A stretch of 64,000 nucleotides of DNA from an uncultured Altererythrobacter sp. (lineage in GTDB: Bacteria; Pseudomonadota; Alphaproteobacteria; Sphingomonadales; Sphingomonadaceae), in the NCBI GenBank assembly GCA_913056125.1, contig CAJXNC010000003.1, forward strand, positions 1-64,000. The letters run 5' to 3'. A program made the position numbers and the translations under genes. Positions 55,135 through 63,913 of this stretch are shown here, one piece after another. The first letter of the stretch is position 1. Every line of letters starts with the position of its first letter. The notes under the pieces are model-generated. The model worked only from the letters and a program-made list of their open reading frames with translations. It made no database searches and was not told where the DNA came from.

Positions 55135-56403
55135 TCAGCCGACCGCCAGTCGCGGAGATTGTCCGTTGCCACTCGCCTTGCGGTTGGCGGCGATCACCTG
55201 ATTGCGCCCCGACTTCTTGGCTTCGTAGAGCGCGCGATCGGCCATCGGCACGATATCGCTCGGCCCGTTCGAGGTCTCCGGCACGCTGGCCACACCGAAA
55301 GAGGCGGTAACTGCGGTGCCATGCACTTCGCCGAGGCTCTCCACGCGCGAGCGGAGCAATTCCGCCTTGAGCATGGCATCCTCAAGGTCACAGCCCGGCA
55401 GGATGACAAGCAGTTCCTCGCCGCCATAGCGGCTGACCACGTCAGAGGGACGAAGCGCGCCTACAAGTTGCGCGGCGACGTCGCGCAGGATCGTGTCGCC
55501 CTTGGCGTGGCCATGGACGTCATTGAGCTTTTTGAAGTGATCGAGATCGACCATCACCACCGATGTCGGGCTGCCATTGCGCTCGGCAATGCTGAGATAG
55601 CGTTCCAGCGCGTCTTCCATGTAGCGGCGGTTGTAAAGGCCGGTGAGCGGATCGCGCAGCGACTGGGTGCGCAGCTTGTCCTGCAGGGCGATATTGGCGA
55701 GCGCGAGAGAGACGGAGTCCGCCAGCGCGCGGGCAATGCGCGAGATGGCCTGCAACTTCTTTGTGCCTTCGTCGGAATTGATTGCCAGCATCAGCAGTCC
55801 ATGCACCTTGCCGCGCGCGATCATCGGCAGTTCGATGGTCGAGAAGATGCCATTATTATGCATGCAGCACAGCGATCCGGCACGTGGATCGTTGATATGT
55901 GGTTTGCCGCGTTTCAAGGCCCAGCAATTGCCGGGAACGAGCGCCTCGGCCGGCTGGCAGTCTTCGCCATGCGGCCAGTGGCGGACCAGGTCGAGACGGT
56001 CGTAGGAGTTGTTGAAGATATAGAGCGCGCCGCGAAACTCCGGCAAAAGCGAAATGGCTGTTGCTTCAAGGATTGCGCCGGCATCCTCGTGGTTTTCGGC
56101 GCTTTGCAGCATGTCGGTCATCGCGAAGAGCTGTTCGATCTGCTGACGTGAACTTTCCGCTTCGCGGAACAGTCTCTCATGCTCCTCGATCTGGCCGAGC
56201 GAACGCCGGGCAAGCATGCGCGAAATCAGGTATTGCACCACCATCAGGGCCGCGGCGGAGATGGTCAGTCCGGTGGATAGCTTGCCCGTCGTGACAAGCG
56301 CGACGATGAGCAACAGCGCAGTCCCGCACTGGCCGAGCCAGAGCAGCTTGCGAAACCTCTGCAGATCGGGCCCGACCTTGAACAGGTCGCGTAGCCAGTC
56401 CAT
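55135..56403 (-). CDS. Membrane-anchored diguanylate cyclase with a GAF-like domain
   Basis: 422 residues. Two N-terminal membrane helices (about 20-60), a GAF-like sensor (about 95-240; NNSYDRLDLVRHWPHG, CCMHNNG) and the GGDEF domain (about 250-405) with SLRDPLTGLYNRRYMEDAL and RYGGEELLVILPG. The active site reads GGEEL, a functional variant of GGDEF. The inhibitory I-site RxxD is intact (RPSD, five residues before GGEEL). It makes cyclic-di-GMP in response to an unknown signal. Confidence 0.92.
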   Translation of the reverse strand: MDWLRDLFKVGPDLQRFRKLLWLGQCGTALLLIVALVTTGKLSTGLTISAAALMVVQYLISRMLARRSLGQIEEHERLFREAESSRQQIEQLFAMTDMLQSAENHEDAGAILEATAISLLPEFRGALYIFNNSYDRLDLVRHWPHGEDCQPAEALVPGNCWALKRGKPHINDPRAGSLCCMHNNGIFSTIELPMIARGKVHGLLMLAINSDEGTKKLQAISRIARALADSVSLALANIALQDKLRTQSLRDPLTGLYNRRYMEDALERYLSIAERNGSPTSVVMVDLDHFKKLNDVHGHAKGDTILRDVAAQLVGALRPSDVVSRYGGEELLVILPGCDLEDAMLKAELLRSRVESLGEVHGTAVTASFGVASVPETSNGPSDIVPMADRALYEAKKSGRNQVIAANRKASGNGQSPRLAVG

Positions 56404-56563
56404 CGCACTCCTCCCTATTGGAGCGCTTTCTAAAGCGAAGTAGTTAACAAATGTTCCAGAATGTAAAGATGTTGCCGCTCGGTCCCAGCTTTACGGGCTG
56501 GATTCCCGCAGAGTCGGTTCATCGTCCGCATTGCGCCTGTTCGCGCCGGCGTTCCGGACCGGG

Positions 56564-57085
56564 TCAAACGTTAAGTCGCAAGCTGCCGAGATAGTCCCTC
56601 TTGCCGATGCTCATCCCCTGGTAGCGCAGGATCGCATAGGCGGTCGTAGTGTGGAAATAGTAGTTGGGTTGGCTAAAGCTGAGCAGGAAATTGTCAGCAG
56701 TGAATGGCATGACCGTTGTCTTGAACTCGAAGCGCATTGGCGCGCCGACCAGCGCCTCCATTTCGCTTTCATCAAGCGCTTCAAGATAGGCGACCGCCTC
56801 TCCGAGCCGCTCGCGCAGGCCGGCAAAGCTCTCCGGATGCGGAGACAGGTCGGGCGAGAACACTCCCTTGAAGCACGCCTCGATCGCGCCCTGGCTGTGC
56901 ATGGCGCAGGCGCGCACCTGCCGGTTGAAGGGGAACATGTCGTCCTGCAGTTTCGCGGCCATCATGTCGGCCTCGGGCTTGCCGGTGTCCTGCGCAAATG
57001 CCTCCGCCTTGGAGAGCCAGCGAATGGTTGCCCGCAAGGTCTGCAAATAGGACGGCACTGTTGCGGCATGGAGCGAAATCGGCAC
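56564..57085 (-). CDS. DUF1993 protein
   Basis: 173 residues starting at a GTG (57085) with GGGAG 7 bases upstream. DUF1993 pattern is visible: VPSYLQTLRATIRWLSKAEAFA, DMFPFNRQVRACAM and the helix NYYFHTTTAYAILRYQGMSIGKRDYLG. Function unknown; the fold is related to DinB-like helical bundles. It is divergent from the first SDR gene. Confidence 0.8.
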   Translation of the reverse strand: MPISLHAATVPSYLQTLRATIRWLSKAEAFAQDTGKPEADMMAAKLQDDMFPFNRQVRACAMHSQGAIEACFKGVFSPDLSPHPESFAGLRERLGEAVAYLEALDESEMEALVGAPMRFEFKTTVMPFTADNFLLSFSQPNYYFHTTTAYAILRYQGMSIGKRDYLGSLRLNV

Positions 57086-57177
57086 GGCAGGTCTCCCGGA
57101 TCGGTTATGTGCAAGGGCATAGACGCGGCCCCGCCCCTCTGCCACATCCTTGCGAGGAAGGAAGCGGAGAGACGGCG

Positions 57178-58047
57178 ATGCCAATAGATGCCTTCGAAGG
57201 CAGGACAGCATTCGTTACTGGCGGCGCGAGCGGGATTGGCCTCGGCATATCCAAGGTGCTGGCAGCGCGCGGAGCGCGCGTGGTGATGGCAGACCTTCGC
57301 CCTGACCATATCGAAACGGCGCTGGCCCAGTTTTCGGGCGGTGCGCAGTCCAACCAGGTCAGCGCGCTGCAGCTCGATGTCACCAATCGCGAGGCCTATG
57401 CCGAAGCGGCGGCGCAGATGCAGGAAGAGTTCGGGGGGATCGATATTCTCGTCAACAATGCCGGTGTCGGGCTTGAAGGGCCGATCCTCGAGGCGACTTA
57501 TGCGGATTATGATTTCGGCTTCGGTGTCAATGTCGGCGGAGTGATCAACGGCTTCGTTTCTTTCCTGCCGCAAATGATCGCGCATGGCAGGGGCGGACAT
57601 ATCGTCTCAACCGCCAGCCTGGCGGCCGAAGTCGTCATGCCCCCGCATCTCGCCATCTATGGCGCGAGCAAGGCGGCGGTGTGCCACTACTGCGAATCCG
57701 TGAAGGCCGAGCTGGCAGAGCAAGATATCGGCGTCTCGATCCTGCTGCCTGGTCCGGTGAAGTCGAATATCCACGAAACGCAGTCCAACCGCCCGGCGCA
57801 TTTGCTGGAGGGGAGCGGCTTCAAGGACAGCGAGGCAAAGCTTTCGCGCCGCATCGTGGGTGCTAACTGGATGGAGCCCGAAGAGGCTGGCGAACTGGTC
57901 GCCGAGGGTATCCTCAGGAACCAGACCTATGTGGTGACGCATGGTTTCTACAAGGATGCGATGCGCGCCCGCGCAGAAGCCGTCCTGGCCGCCACGCCCG
58001 ACAGGGTAGAGGAAGCGCCCGATTTCGGGCAGTTCAGGGACGAATAG
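57178..58047 (+). CDS. Short-chain dehydrogenase/reductase, copy 1
   Basis: 289 residues. Rossmann nucleotide motif TGGASGIGLGI, NNAGVGLEG, catalytic Ser near VSTASLAAE and YGASKAAVCHY (Tyr-x3-Lys). The substrate is unknown; it lies next to a second SDR, a phosphatase and an MFS transporter, suggesting a catabolic or detoxification cluster. GGAGAGACGGCG lies before the ATG. Confidence 0.9.
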   Translation: MPIDAFEGRTAFVTGGASGIGLGISKVLAARGARVVMADLRPDHIETALAQFSGGAQSNQVSALQLDVTNREAYAEAAAQMQEEFGGIDILVNNAGVGLEGPILEATYADYDFGFGVNVGGVINGFVSFLPQMIAHGRGGHIVSTASLAAEVVMPPHLAIYGASKAAVCHYCESVKAELAEQDIGVSILLPGPVKSNIHETQSNRPAHLLEGSGFKDSEAKLSRRIVGANWMEPEEAGELVAEGILRNQTYVVTHGFYKDAMRARAEAVLAATPDRVEEAPDFGQFRDE

Positions 58048-58064
58048 GGATTCGGGAGGACATT

Positions 58065-58952
58065 TTGGAAGATCTGCAGGGCAAGGTTGCCTTCATTACC
58101 GGTGGTGCCAGCGGGATCGGGCTGGGCATGGCCAAGGCATTCCTGGCCGAAGGCATGAAGGTCGCCATTGCCGACTGGAGCGAGGAGCACATGGCTTCCG
58201 CGGCCGAGGAGCTGGGCGCAGGCGACAATGTCCTGTTCGTGAAGACCGACGTGGCCGACCGCGACAGTGTGAAGGCCGCGGCCGATGCCACGATCGCCCG
58301 TTTCGGCAAGATCCATGTCCTGTGCAACAATGCCGGCATCAATGGCGGCGGCACCGCGATCAGCTCCGATTTCGACGATTGGGACCGTGCCATGGCGATC
58401 AACCTTGGCGGCGTGGTAAATGGCTGCAAGATCATCGGCAAGATGATCCTCGCTCAGGGCGAGGGCGGCCATATCGTCAATACCTCATCCATGGCGGGGA
58501 TCGTCCCGCAGCCCGGCATTGCCGCTTACTCCGCCTCCAAATATGCCGTGCGCGGCTATTCCGAGAGCCTGCGTATCCAGCTTGCCAAGAAGGGTATCGG
58601 CGTCTCCTGCCTGTTTCCCGGGGCAACGAAGTCCGCCATGGTGACGTTGCCAGAGGACGATCCCAGCATTGATGAGGAGAACGCCCCGCCTTTCATGAAG
58701 GAATTGTGGGACGCCATGCGCGGTGCCATCGATCCGGAGGATACGGGCCGCATGGTGGTAGAGGCGATCAAGAAGAACGAGTTCTATATCTTCACCAATT
58801 CCGAATTCCTCGACGAGGTGAAGCAGCGCCACCGGGAAATCGAGGAGGCGTTCCCGACCGACGAAGCGACTCCGGGAAGGATCAGGTTCGAGACAAATCG
58901 CGCGAACAAGGTGCGAGAACTGATGGCACCGGGTAACCGACCCGCCCAATGA
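58065..58952 (+). CDS. Short-chain dehydrogenase/reductase, copy 2 (TTG start)
   Basis: 295 residues. Same family as its neighbour: TGGASGIGLGMAKAF, NNAGINGGG, VNTSSMAG and YSASKYAVRGY. It starts at a TTG (58065) with GGGAGG at 58054-58059, 5 bases away. It overlaps the phosphatase start by ATGA. Confidence 0.9.
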   Translation: MEDLQGKVAFITGGASGIGLGMAKAFLAEGMKVAIADWSEEHMASAAEELGAGDNVLFVKTDVADRDSVKAAADATIARFGKIHVLCNNAGINGGGTAISSDFDDWDRAMAINLGGVVNGCKIIGKMILAQGEGGHIVNTSSMAGIVPQPGIAAYSASKYAVRGYSESLRIQLAKKGIGVSCLFPGATKSAMVTLPEDDPSIDEENAPPFMKELWDAMRGAIDPEDTGRMVVEAIKKNEFYIFTNSEFLDEVKQRHREIEEAFPTDEATPGRIRFETNRANKVRELMAPGNRPAQ

Positions 58953-59533
58953 TCTACCTGCTGCGCCATGGTCAGACGTCCTACAATCTGGAGCGGCGCA
59001 TCCAGGGCAATCACGATTCACCGCTGACTTCGCTTGGCCGCGAGCAGGCCCGCTCCATGGGCAGCAAATTGCGCGAATTGCTCGACGGGGACGACGAGTT
59101 CGAACTGCTCTCCAGCCCGCAACCCCGCGCCTTTGAATCGGCGAAGATCGTGCGCGAGGAGGCGCGCATCGACAAGTTGCTCATCACCGATGCGCGCTTG
59201 CAGGAGGTGGGCTGTGGATCTTGGGAGAAGCATCACTTCGCCTCGATCTGTGCACGCGATCCGTTGGTGGAGGCAGAGCCGACATTCCTGTCCGCATGGG
59301 CAAACTACTGCACAGATGGTGAGGGGCTGGACGCGGCGATTGACAGGCTGGCAGGCTGGCTCAAATGGGCCGGCAGCCGCAAGCTGGTGGTGGTCGGCCA
59401 TGGAGTCGCCGGGTCCATATTGCGCGGTCTTTATGTCGGAGAGCAGCGCGACGGATTGCTGAAGTTACATTCCAGTCCGCAGGACCGGTTTCACCGTCTG
59501 CATATGGGTTGGGCGGAAGAGGTTATCGTTTAG
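58949..59533 (+). CDS. Histidine-phosphatase-superfamily protein
   Basis: 194 residues. It begins IYLLRHGQTSYNLERRIQGNHDSPLTSLGREQA, the RHG motif of the phosphoglycerate-mutase-like branch. A second histidine lies in VVVGHGVAGSIL. It likely removes phosphate from a small metabolite or protein; specificity unknown. It is translationally coupled to the second SDR gene. Confidence 0.9.
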   Translation: MIYLLRHGQTSYNLERRIQGNHDSPLTSLGREQARSMGSKLRELLDGDDEFELLSSPQPRAFESAKIVREEARIDKLLITDARLQEVGCGSWEKHHFASICARDPLVEAEPTFLSAWANYCTDGEGLDAAIDRLAGWLKWAGSRKLVVVGHGVAGSILRGLYVGEQRDGLLKLHSSPQDRFHRLHMGWAEEVIV

Positions 59534-59597
59534 TCCGACACAGGCTAGGAAGTGAAATGAGGACCGCGGAAAATCGCGGCCAGGGAGGGGATCAGTA

Positions 59598-60998
59598 ATG
59601 GCGAGTAAGCCGGGCCAAGGGGCCGTTCCGTTTACAGATATCTTGAACCGCACGCCGATGCGGACATTCCAGTACGTGACGATAGCGATCTGCATGCTGA
59701 TCCTTGTCAGTGACGGGATCGACCTGCAATTGCTCGGCATCGTCGCACCGCTGGTTATGGAGGATTTCGGGGTCGATCGCGGGACCTTCGGTATTGCCAT
59801 GACAGCGGCACTGATCGGCTTCGGCCTCGGCGCCTGGGTCGGTGGTTGGCTGGGTGACAAGATCGGCCGACGCTATACGCTTGCCATAGCTGCCCTTGTC
59901 TTTTCGCTGGCGACGATCGGGGCATCTACGTCCTCAGGCGACCAGCTGATCGGCTTAGGCTTCCTCTCCGCTCCGGAAGCGGTCTGGGACATGGCATTCT
60001 GGCGCCTGCTGGGCGGTATCGGCTTCGGCGGTGCCTATTCCAACGCGCTGGCGATGGCGGGCGAATGGGTGCCCGATCGCTGGCGCCCGGTCACGGTGAG
60101 CACGCTCTCGGTCGGCACGCCAATCGGCGGAACGATTGTCGGGTGGGTCGGGCCGGACCTCGCCGCTTCGAGTGGCTGGGATGGCACCTTCGTCTTCTTC
60201 GGCCTGGCGACGCTGCTGGTGGTGGTCATCGTCCTGATCGGCCTGCGCGACAGCCCATCCTTCCTGCTTGGCCACGGTCGCAAGGAGCAGGCACAAAAGA
60301 ATGCCAAGTTGATCGGGTTGGCCGACGTTGAATTGCGTCCCGAAAGCCATGAAACCGATACCGCCGAAGGCAAGTCGGTCGGTGTCTGGCACCGCAGCAA
60401 TTGGCGGCTCAATATCGGCGTTGGCATCAGCTTCGCCGCCGCAGCGATGATCGCTTACTCCATCCTTAGCTGGTCGACGACCTTCCTGACCACGGCGGGC
60501 TATACGCTCGACCAGGCGGGTAATGCTGTATCGATCGGCGGGATCACCTCAATGCTCGGTTCGATCGCGGTGGGCGAGGCCATGCGCCGTTTCGGTTCGC
60601 GGCGTGTCATGGCGCTGATCAGCGCCGTCTTGTTCGTGCTTATGCTCGTGCTCGGTTGGGCGGTGGAATCTCTTCCAGCCGCGCCTACGCTTGGCGACCG
60701 AATTTTCGTCACTTCGCTGATCGGTGCCTCGGGCGCGTTCTTCAGCGCGGCGATTGCGGGGATGTATGTCATCATGACTACCGGCTATCCGCAAAGCTGT
60801 CGCTCGGCCGGTATCGGCTTCGGCATATTGATGAGCCGCGTCGGGGCGGTCGGTGCCACGGGGCTGGGCGGAGTGTTGCTGGAAATGGGCGGGGAGAGCG
60901 TAGTCCCGTTCTTTGCGACGCTTACCGTAGCCTCCGTCCTGATTGCGACCGCGGCCTTCGTCGTCGATCGGCATGTTCCCCCGCTGGCGAAGGGCTAA
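59598..60998 (+). CDS. MFS transporter, aromatic-acid/H+ symporter-like
   Basis: 466 residues with twelve hydrophobic segments in two halves. The MFS motif lies in LGAWVGGWLGDKIGRRYTL between helices 2 and 3, and a second in LGSIAVGEAMRRFGSRRVM. DGIDLQLLGIVAPLV near the N-terminus is typical of the AAHS group. It may import or export an aromatic substrate linked to the neighbouring SDR genes. Confidence 0.85.
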   Translation: MASKPGQGAVPFTDILNRTPMRTFQYVTIAICMLILVSDGIDLQLLGIVAPLVMEDFGVDRGTFGIAMTAALIGFGLGAWVGGWLGDKIGRRYTLAIAALVFSLATIGASTSSGDQLIGLGFLSAPEAVWDMAFWRLLGGIGFGGAYSNALAMAGEWVPDRWRPVTVSTLSVGTPIGGTIVGWVGPDLAASSGWDGTFVFFGLATLLVVVIVLIGLRDSPSFLLGHGRKEQAQKNAKLIGLADVELRPESHETDTAEGKSVGVWHRSNWRLNIGVGISFAAAAMIAYSILSWSTTFLTTAGYTLDQAGNAVSIGGITSMLGSIAVGEAMRRFGSRRVMALISAVLFVLMLVLGWAVESLPAAPTLGDRIFVTSLIGASGAFFSAAIAGMYVIMTTGYPQSCRSAGIGFGILMSRVGAVGATGLGGVLLEMGGESVVPFFATLTVASVLIATAAFVVDRHVPPLAKG

Positions 60999-61125
60999 TC
61001 TTCGGACCCCGCTCCGGGCCTGCCTTGCCAATGTAACGGTCGAGTGGCATCCTTCCCTTGCAGGTAGGAGACATTACAAGCCCGTCGCTGCCTGAGACTC
61101 TGCAATGCCGGCTTGGGGAAGAGGC

Positions 61126-61914
61126 ATGCACGTCGCATTGGAAGATTTTTCCCGTGGCCTCTCGGCCATCGGGAAAACCGAGACTGTGGTCGCCCTGCGT
61201 GAGGCGACGATGGCGGCGCTCAACCTGCTAGGAATTACCAAGGCATTCTACGTCGCTCCGCTGTCGGGAGACGTGCGTGTAGGGCGGCTGGTCACCAATA
61301 TGGGCCTGTCCTGGGTATGGGAGCGCCAATATCGCGCCCGGCTCAACAGGATCGATCCATTGCCCAGGATCGCCCTTGCTCGGCTTGAACCCTTCTACTG
61401 GCCGGACCAGATTGCAGACGAGAAACTGAGCAAGCAGGAAGGGCGCTATCTCGCCATTGCCGCGCAATACGGCTTGGGAAGAGGTATAGGCGTGCCTTGC
61501 TTCGGACCACAGGGTCGCGCCGGATTCCTCGGTGCGATCATAGGCGCCGATGCGCCAGATCCCGAAGAGGCCGATCTGCAGCGCGTAGGAAGTATCGGGC
61601 AAGCTTCCTTCCGGCACTACTGCAAACTCATCCAGCATGCGCAGGAAATGCCTGCGCTCTCCAATCGAGAGCTGGAAGTGCTGCACTGGATTGGGCGCGG
61701 CAAGAGCAATTCGGTGATTGCAGAGATCCTCGAGATCTCGCCATCATCCGTGGACGTCTATGTACGTCGCATCTTTGCCAAGCTCGATGTGACAGACAGG
61801 ACGACGGCTTCGGTTAAAGCCTATTCGCTGGGCCTGCTTGTATCGGGAGACTACGAGCGTTTCGTTCATGAATCCGCGATCAACCAGCTGCCCGAGGGCA
61901 AGCCGCCCCGTTAA
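61126..61914 (+). CDS. LuxR-type quorum-sensing regulator without a neighbouring synthase
   Basis: 262 residues. The autoinducer-binding domain (about 12-175) has WVWERQYRARLNRIDPLPRI-like residues, and the GerE helix-turn-helix (about 190-245) has LSNRELEVLHWIGRGKSNSVIAEIL and SVDVYVRRIFAKLDVTDRT. No luxI-like gene is visible in this window, so it may be a solo or act with a distant synthase. The ATG at 61126 is closer to the G-rich stretch than the upstream ATG at 61105; both are possible. Confidence 0.85.
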   Translation: MHVALEDFSRGLSAIGKTETVVALREATMAALNLLGITKAFYVAPLSGDVRVGRLVTNMGLSWVWERQYRARLNRIDPLPRIALARLEPFYWPDQIADEKLSKQEGRYLAIAAQYGLGRGIGVPCFGPQGRAGFLGAIIGADAPDPEEADLQRVGSIGQASFRHYCKLIQHAQEMPALSNRELEVLHWIGRGKSNSVIAEILEISPSSVDVYVRRIFAKLDVTDRTTASVKAYSLGLLVSGDYERFVHESAINQLPEGKPPR

Positions 61915-62184
61915 CGACATGTCGGGCAATCACGTTACATGCGCAACCAGGCTGTGGTCCCTATATGCCCGACGAGACCACGCGACGGCTCTTCGGGTCG
62001 CGTCGACAGACTGGCGTGGTCTCGGCGTCTCAGACCCCAAGCTGAGACGCCTTAGTTTCCTTAACCGTGCGGCTTCGTGCCCCAATCTCCTCCCCCCTAC
62101 CTCGCGGGTGCGGAGCTGCACGGTTTCCTTTCCTGCCGGAAATCGACGATCCGCACGTGGCGTGCAAAATGGCAATGGCCATCG
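61915..62184 (+). ncRNA. Candidate structured intergenic RNA with CU-rich anti-Shine-Dalgarno loop
   Basis: No gene seen between luxR-type and gcrA 3' ends (326 bases). Three helices are perfect: GAGACCACGC (61974-61983) with GCGTGGTCTC (62014-62023); GGCGTCTCAG (62024-62033) with CTGAGACGCC (62042-62051); and AACCGTGC (62063-62070) with GCACGGTT (62118-62125). The last one holds a loop containing TCTCCTCCCCCCT, complementary to a Shine-Dalgarno. No promoter could be assigned. Alternatively these are bidirectional terminators. Confidence 0.4.
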
Positions 62185-62217
62185 AAAAGGCCCGCGATCC
62201 GTTTTGGATGGCGGGCC
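62185..62217 (-). terminator. Terminator of gcrA
   Basis: On the minus strand GGCCCGC pairs with GCGGGCC (62189-62195 and 62211-62217), extended by ATCC/GGAT, and is followed by TTTTCG. It is 24 bases after the gcrA stop. Confidence 0.8.
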
Positions 62218-62240
62218 TTCTTGTGTCTCGGTTTGTTTTC

Positions 62241-62924
62241 TCAGCGGACGCGCGGTCCGCCGAAGGGCAGGGGTGGCGGGGGACGGCGCGCGCCGCGCGG
62301 CAGTTGTGCCTGGTAGGCCCGGCCGCAATGTTCCACGCAATAGGGGAAGCCCGGGTTCACCTTTTCACCGCAGAAGTGGAAATCCGCCTCGCCAGGATGG
62401 CCCATCGGCCAGCGGCAAACGCGCTCATTTAGATCGAGCAGGCTGGTCTTGTCAGCGATTTCGGGGCTCGGCTTGGCCGGAACCAGACGGCGCGGAGGAG
62501 CCGGCGGGATCGGAGCCTGCTGGTCGCCCGGACCCTGGCGCACGAAGCCGCCGGGACCCACCGAGTGGATCTTGGGCAGGTCTTCCTGACGGTTGGGCAG
62601 GGGCTGGCTATTGGCCGGAATGGACTTGGGTGCGGCGGCTTTGGCGGGTTCGGTCGCAGGTGGCGGATCGGCTCGCCTTGGCGCAGGTGCCTTCGCCTTC
62701 GGTTTGGCGGCCGGCTTCTTCGCAGGAGCCGCTTCCTTCTTCTTGGCTGCCTTCTTCTCGTTCGCCTTGACGGGCGAGGGTCGCGATTTGAGGCCAAGGC
62801 GATGCGCCTTGCCGATCACCGCGTTGCGCGAAACGCCACCGAGCTCGTCAGCGATCTGGCTGGCGGTGGCGCCGCCTTCCCACATCTTGGTCAGCGTGGC
62901 GATGCGTTCTTCAGTCCAACTCAT
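62241..62924 (-). CDS. gcrA: Cell-cycle regulator GcrA
   Basis: 227 residues. N-terminal MSWTEERIATLTKMWEGGATASQIADELGG with the SRNAVIGKAHRLGL helix is the GcrA DNA-binding part. A long Ala/Pro/Lys-rich linker (about 50-120) follows. The C-terminal CRWPMGHPGEADFHFCGEKVNPGFPYCVEHCGRAYQ is the conserved GcrA end that contacts sigma-70. It regulates methylation-dependent cell-cycle genes with CcrM. The linker makes it longer than Caulobacter GcrA (173 residues). Confidence 0.95.
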   Translation of the reverse strand: MSWTEERIATLTKMWEGGATASQIADELGGVSRNAVIGKAHRLGLKSRPSPVKANEKKAAKKKEAAPAKKPAAKPKAKAPAPRRADPPPATEPAKAAAPKSIPANSQPLPNRQEDLPKIHSVGPGGFVRQGPGDQQAPIPPAPPRRLVPAKPSPEIADKTSLLDLNERVCRWPMGHPGEADFHFCGEKVNPGFPYCVEHCGRAYQAQLPRGARRPPPPLPFGGPRVR

Positions 62925-63004
62925 TCACAAATCCGTTCTTCAATCCGGCGCTAAGACCCTGCCGGAACTTGCCAGTCTGTGCGCAGGCCGATAGGCGCCG
63001 CAGC

Positions 63005-63907
63005 ATGGCCGATCAAGCTCCTGCGAACTCAACAACGTCCGAAGACGCAATGCAAGAATTCATCGACACCAGTGCAGATGCCGGGCGCAGGTTCCCGCCC
63101 AAAGGGCAGCCGCTGATCACTGGGTTTAACCGGATCGGGCTGTGGAGCCTCTATATTAAGGAGATCCGGCGTTTTCTCAAGGTGCAGACCCAGACTGTTT
63201 GGGCTCCAGCGGTGACAACCCTGCTGTTTCTCGTGATCTTCACTGTCGCGATGGGGCGGGGCGGGCGCGAAGTGCTGGGCGTGCCCTTTGCCACCTTCGT
63301 GGCGCCGGGCCTGATCATGATGGGCATGATGCAGAATGCATTTGCCAATTCCAGCTTCACCCTTCTGGCCGGCAAGATGCAGGGCACGATCATCGACCTG
63401 CTCATGCCGCCGCTGAGCGAGGCCGAATTGATGATCGGAATTGTCGCTGCGGCCATAACCCGCGGCGTGCTGGTCGGCGGGGCCGTGGCGCTCGCCATGT
63501 GGCTCTATCCCGGGGTCGAACTGAACGCGGCGCATCCCTGGGCGATCGTCTGGTTCGGGCTGATGGGAACGACATTCCTTGCGCTGATGGGGTTGCTCAC
63601 CAGCCTCTGGGCGGAAAAATTCGACCACAATGCGGCGGTGACCAACTTCATTGTCGCCCCGCTCAGCCTGCTTTCGGGGACGTTCTACGTCATTTCCAAC
63701 CTGGCACCGATCTTTCAGGCGATCAGTCGCGCCAACCCGTTCTTCTACATGATTTCGGGTTTTCGCTTTGGCTTCCTGGGTGAAAGCGACATCGGCAATA
63801 CGAACGAGGCGGTACTCGGCGCTGCCGTCGGTGTGGGTATACTCAACCTGGTGCTGGGCTTTGCCGCTTATCGCGTACTCAAGAGCGGGTGGAAACTGAA
63901 GAGCTGA
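63005..63907 (+). CDS. ABC-2-type transporter permease
   Basis: 300 residues. Six hydrophobic helices (about 70-90, 95-120, 150-175, 180-205, 215-240, 265-290), ABC-2 membrane fold: LWSLYIKEIRRFLKVQTQTVWAPAVTTLLF near the N-terminus and LSLLSGTFYVISNLAPIFQAISRANPFFYMI. No ATPase gene is visible in the window, so its partner must lie elsewhere. It is divergent from gcrA. The start could also be 63050 (MQEFIDTS). Confidence 0.85.
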   Translation: MADQAPANSTTSEDAMQEFIDTSADAGRRFPPKGQPLITGFNRIGLWSLYIKEIRRFLKVQTQTVWAPAVTTLLFLVIFTVAMGRGGREVLGVPFATFVAPGLIMMGMMQNAFANSSFTLLAGKMQGTIIDLLMPPLSEAELMIGIVAAAITRGVLVGGAVALAMWLYPGVELNAAHPWAIVWFGLMGTTFLALMGLLTSLWAEKFDHNAAVTNFIVAPLSLLSGTFYVISNLAPIFQAISRANPFFYMISGFRFGFLGESDIGNTNEAVLGAAVGVGILNLVLGFAAYRVLKSGWKLKS

Positions 63908-63913
63908 CTGGCC

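Noticed and set aside
62064-62770. Open frames opposite gcrA and through the adjacent intergenic region
   Set aside because: They are antisense shadows of gcrA's low-complexity linker and of the hairpins, with no family features.
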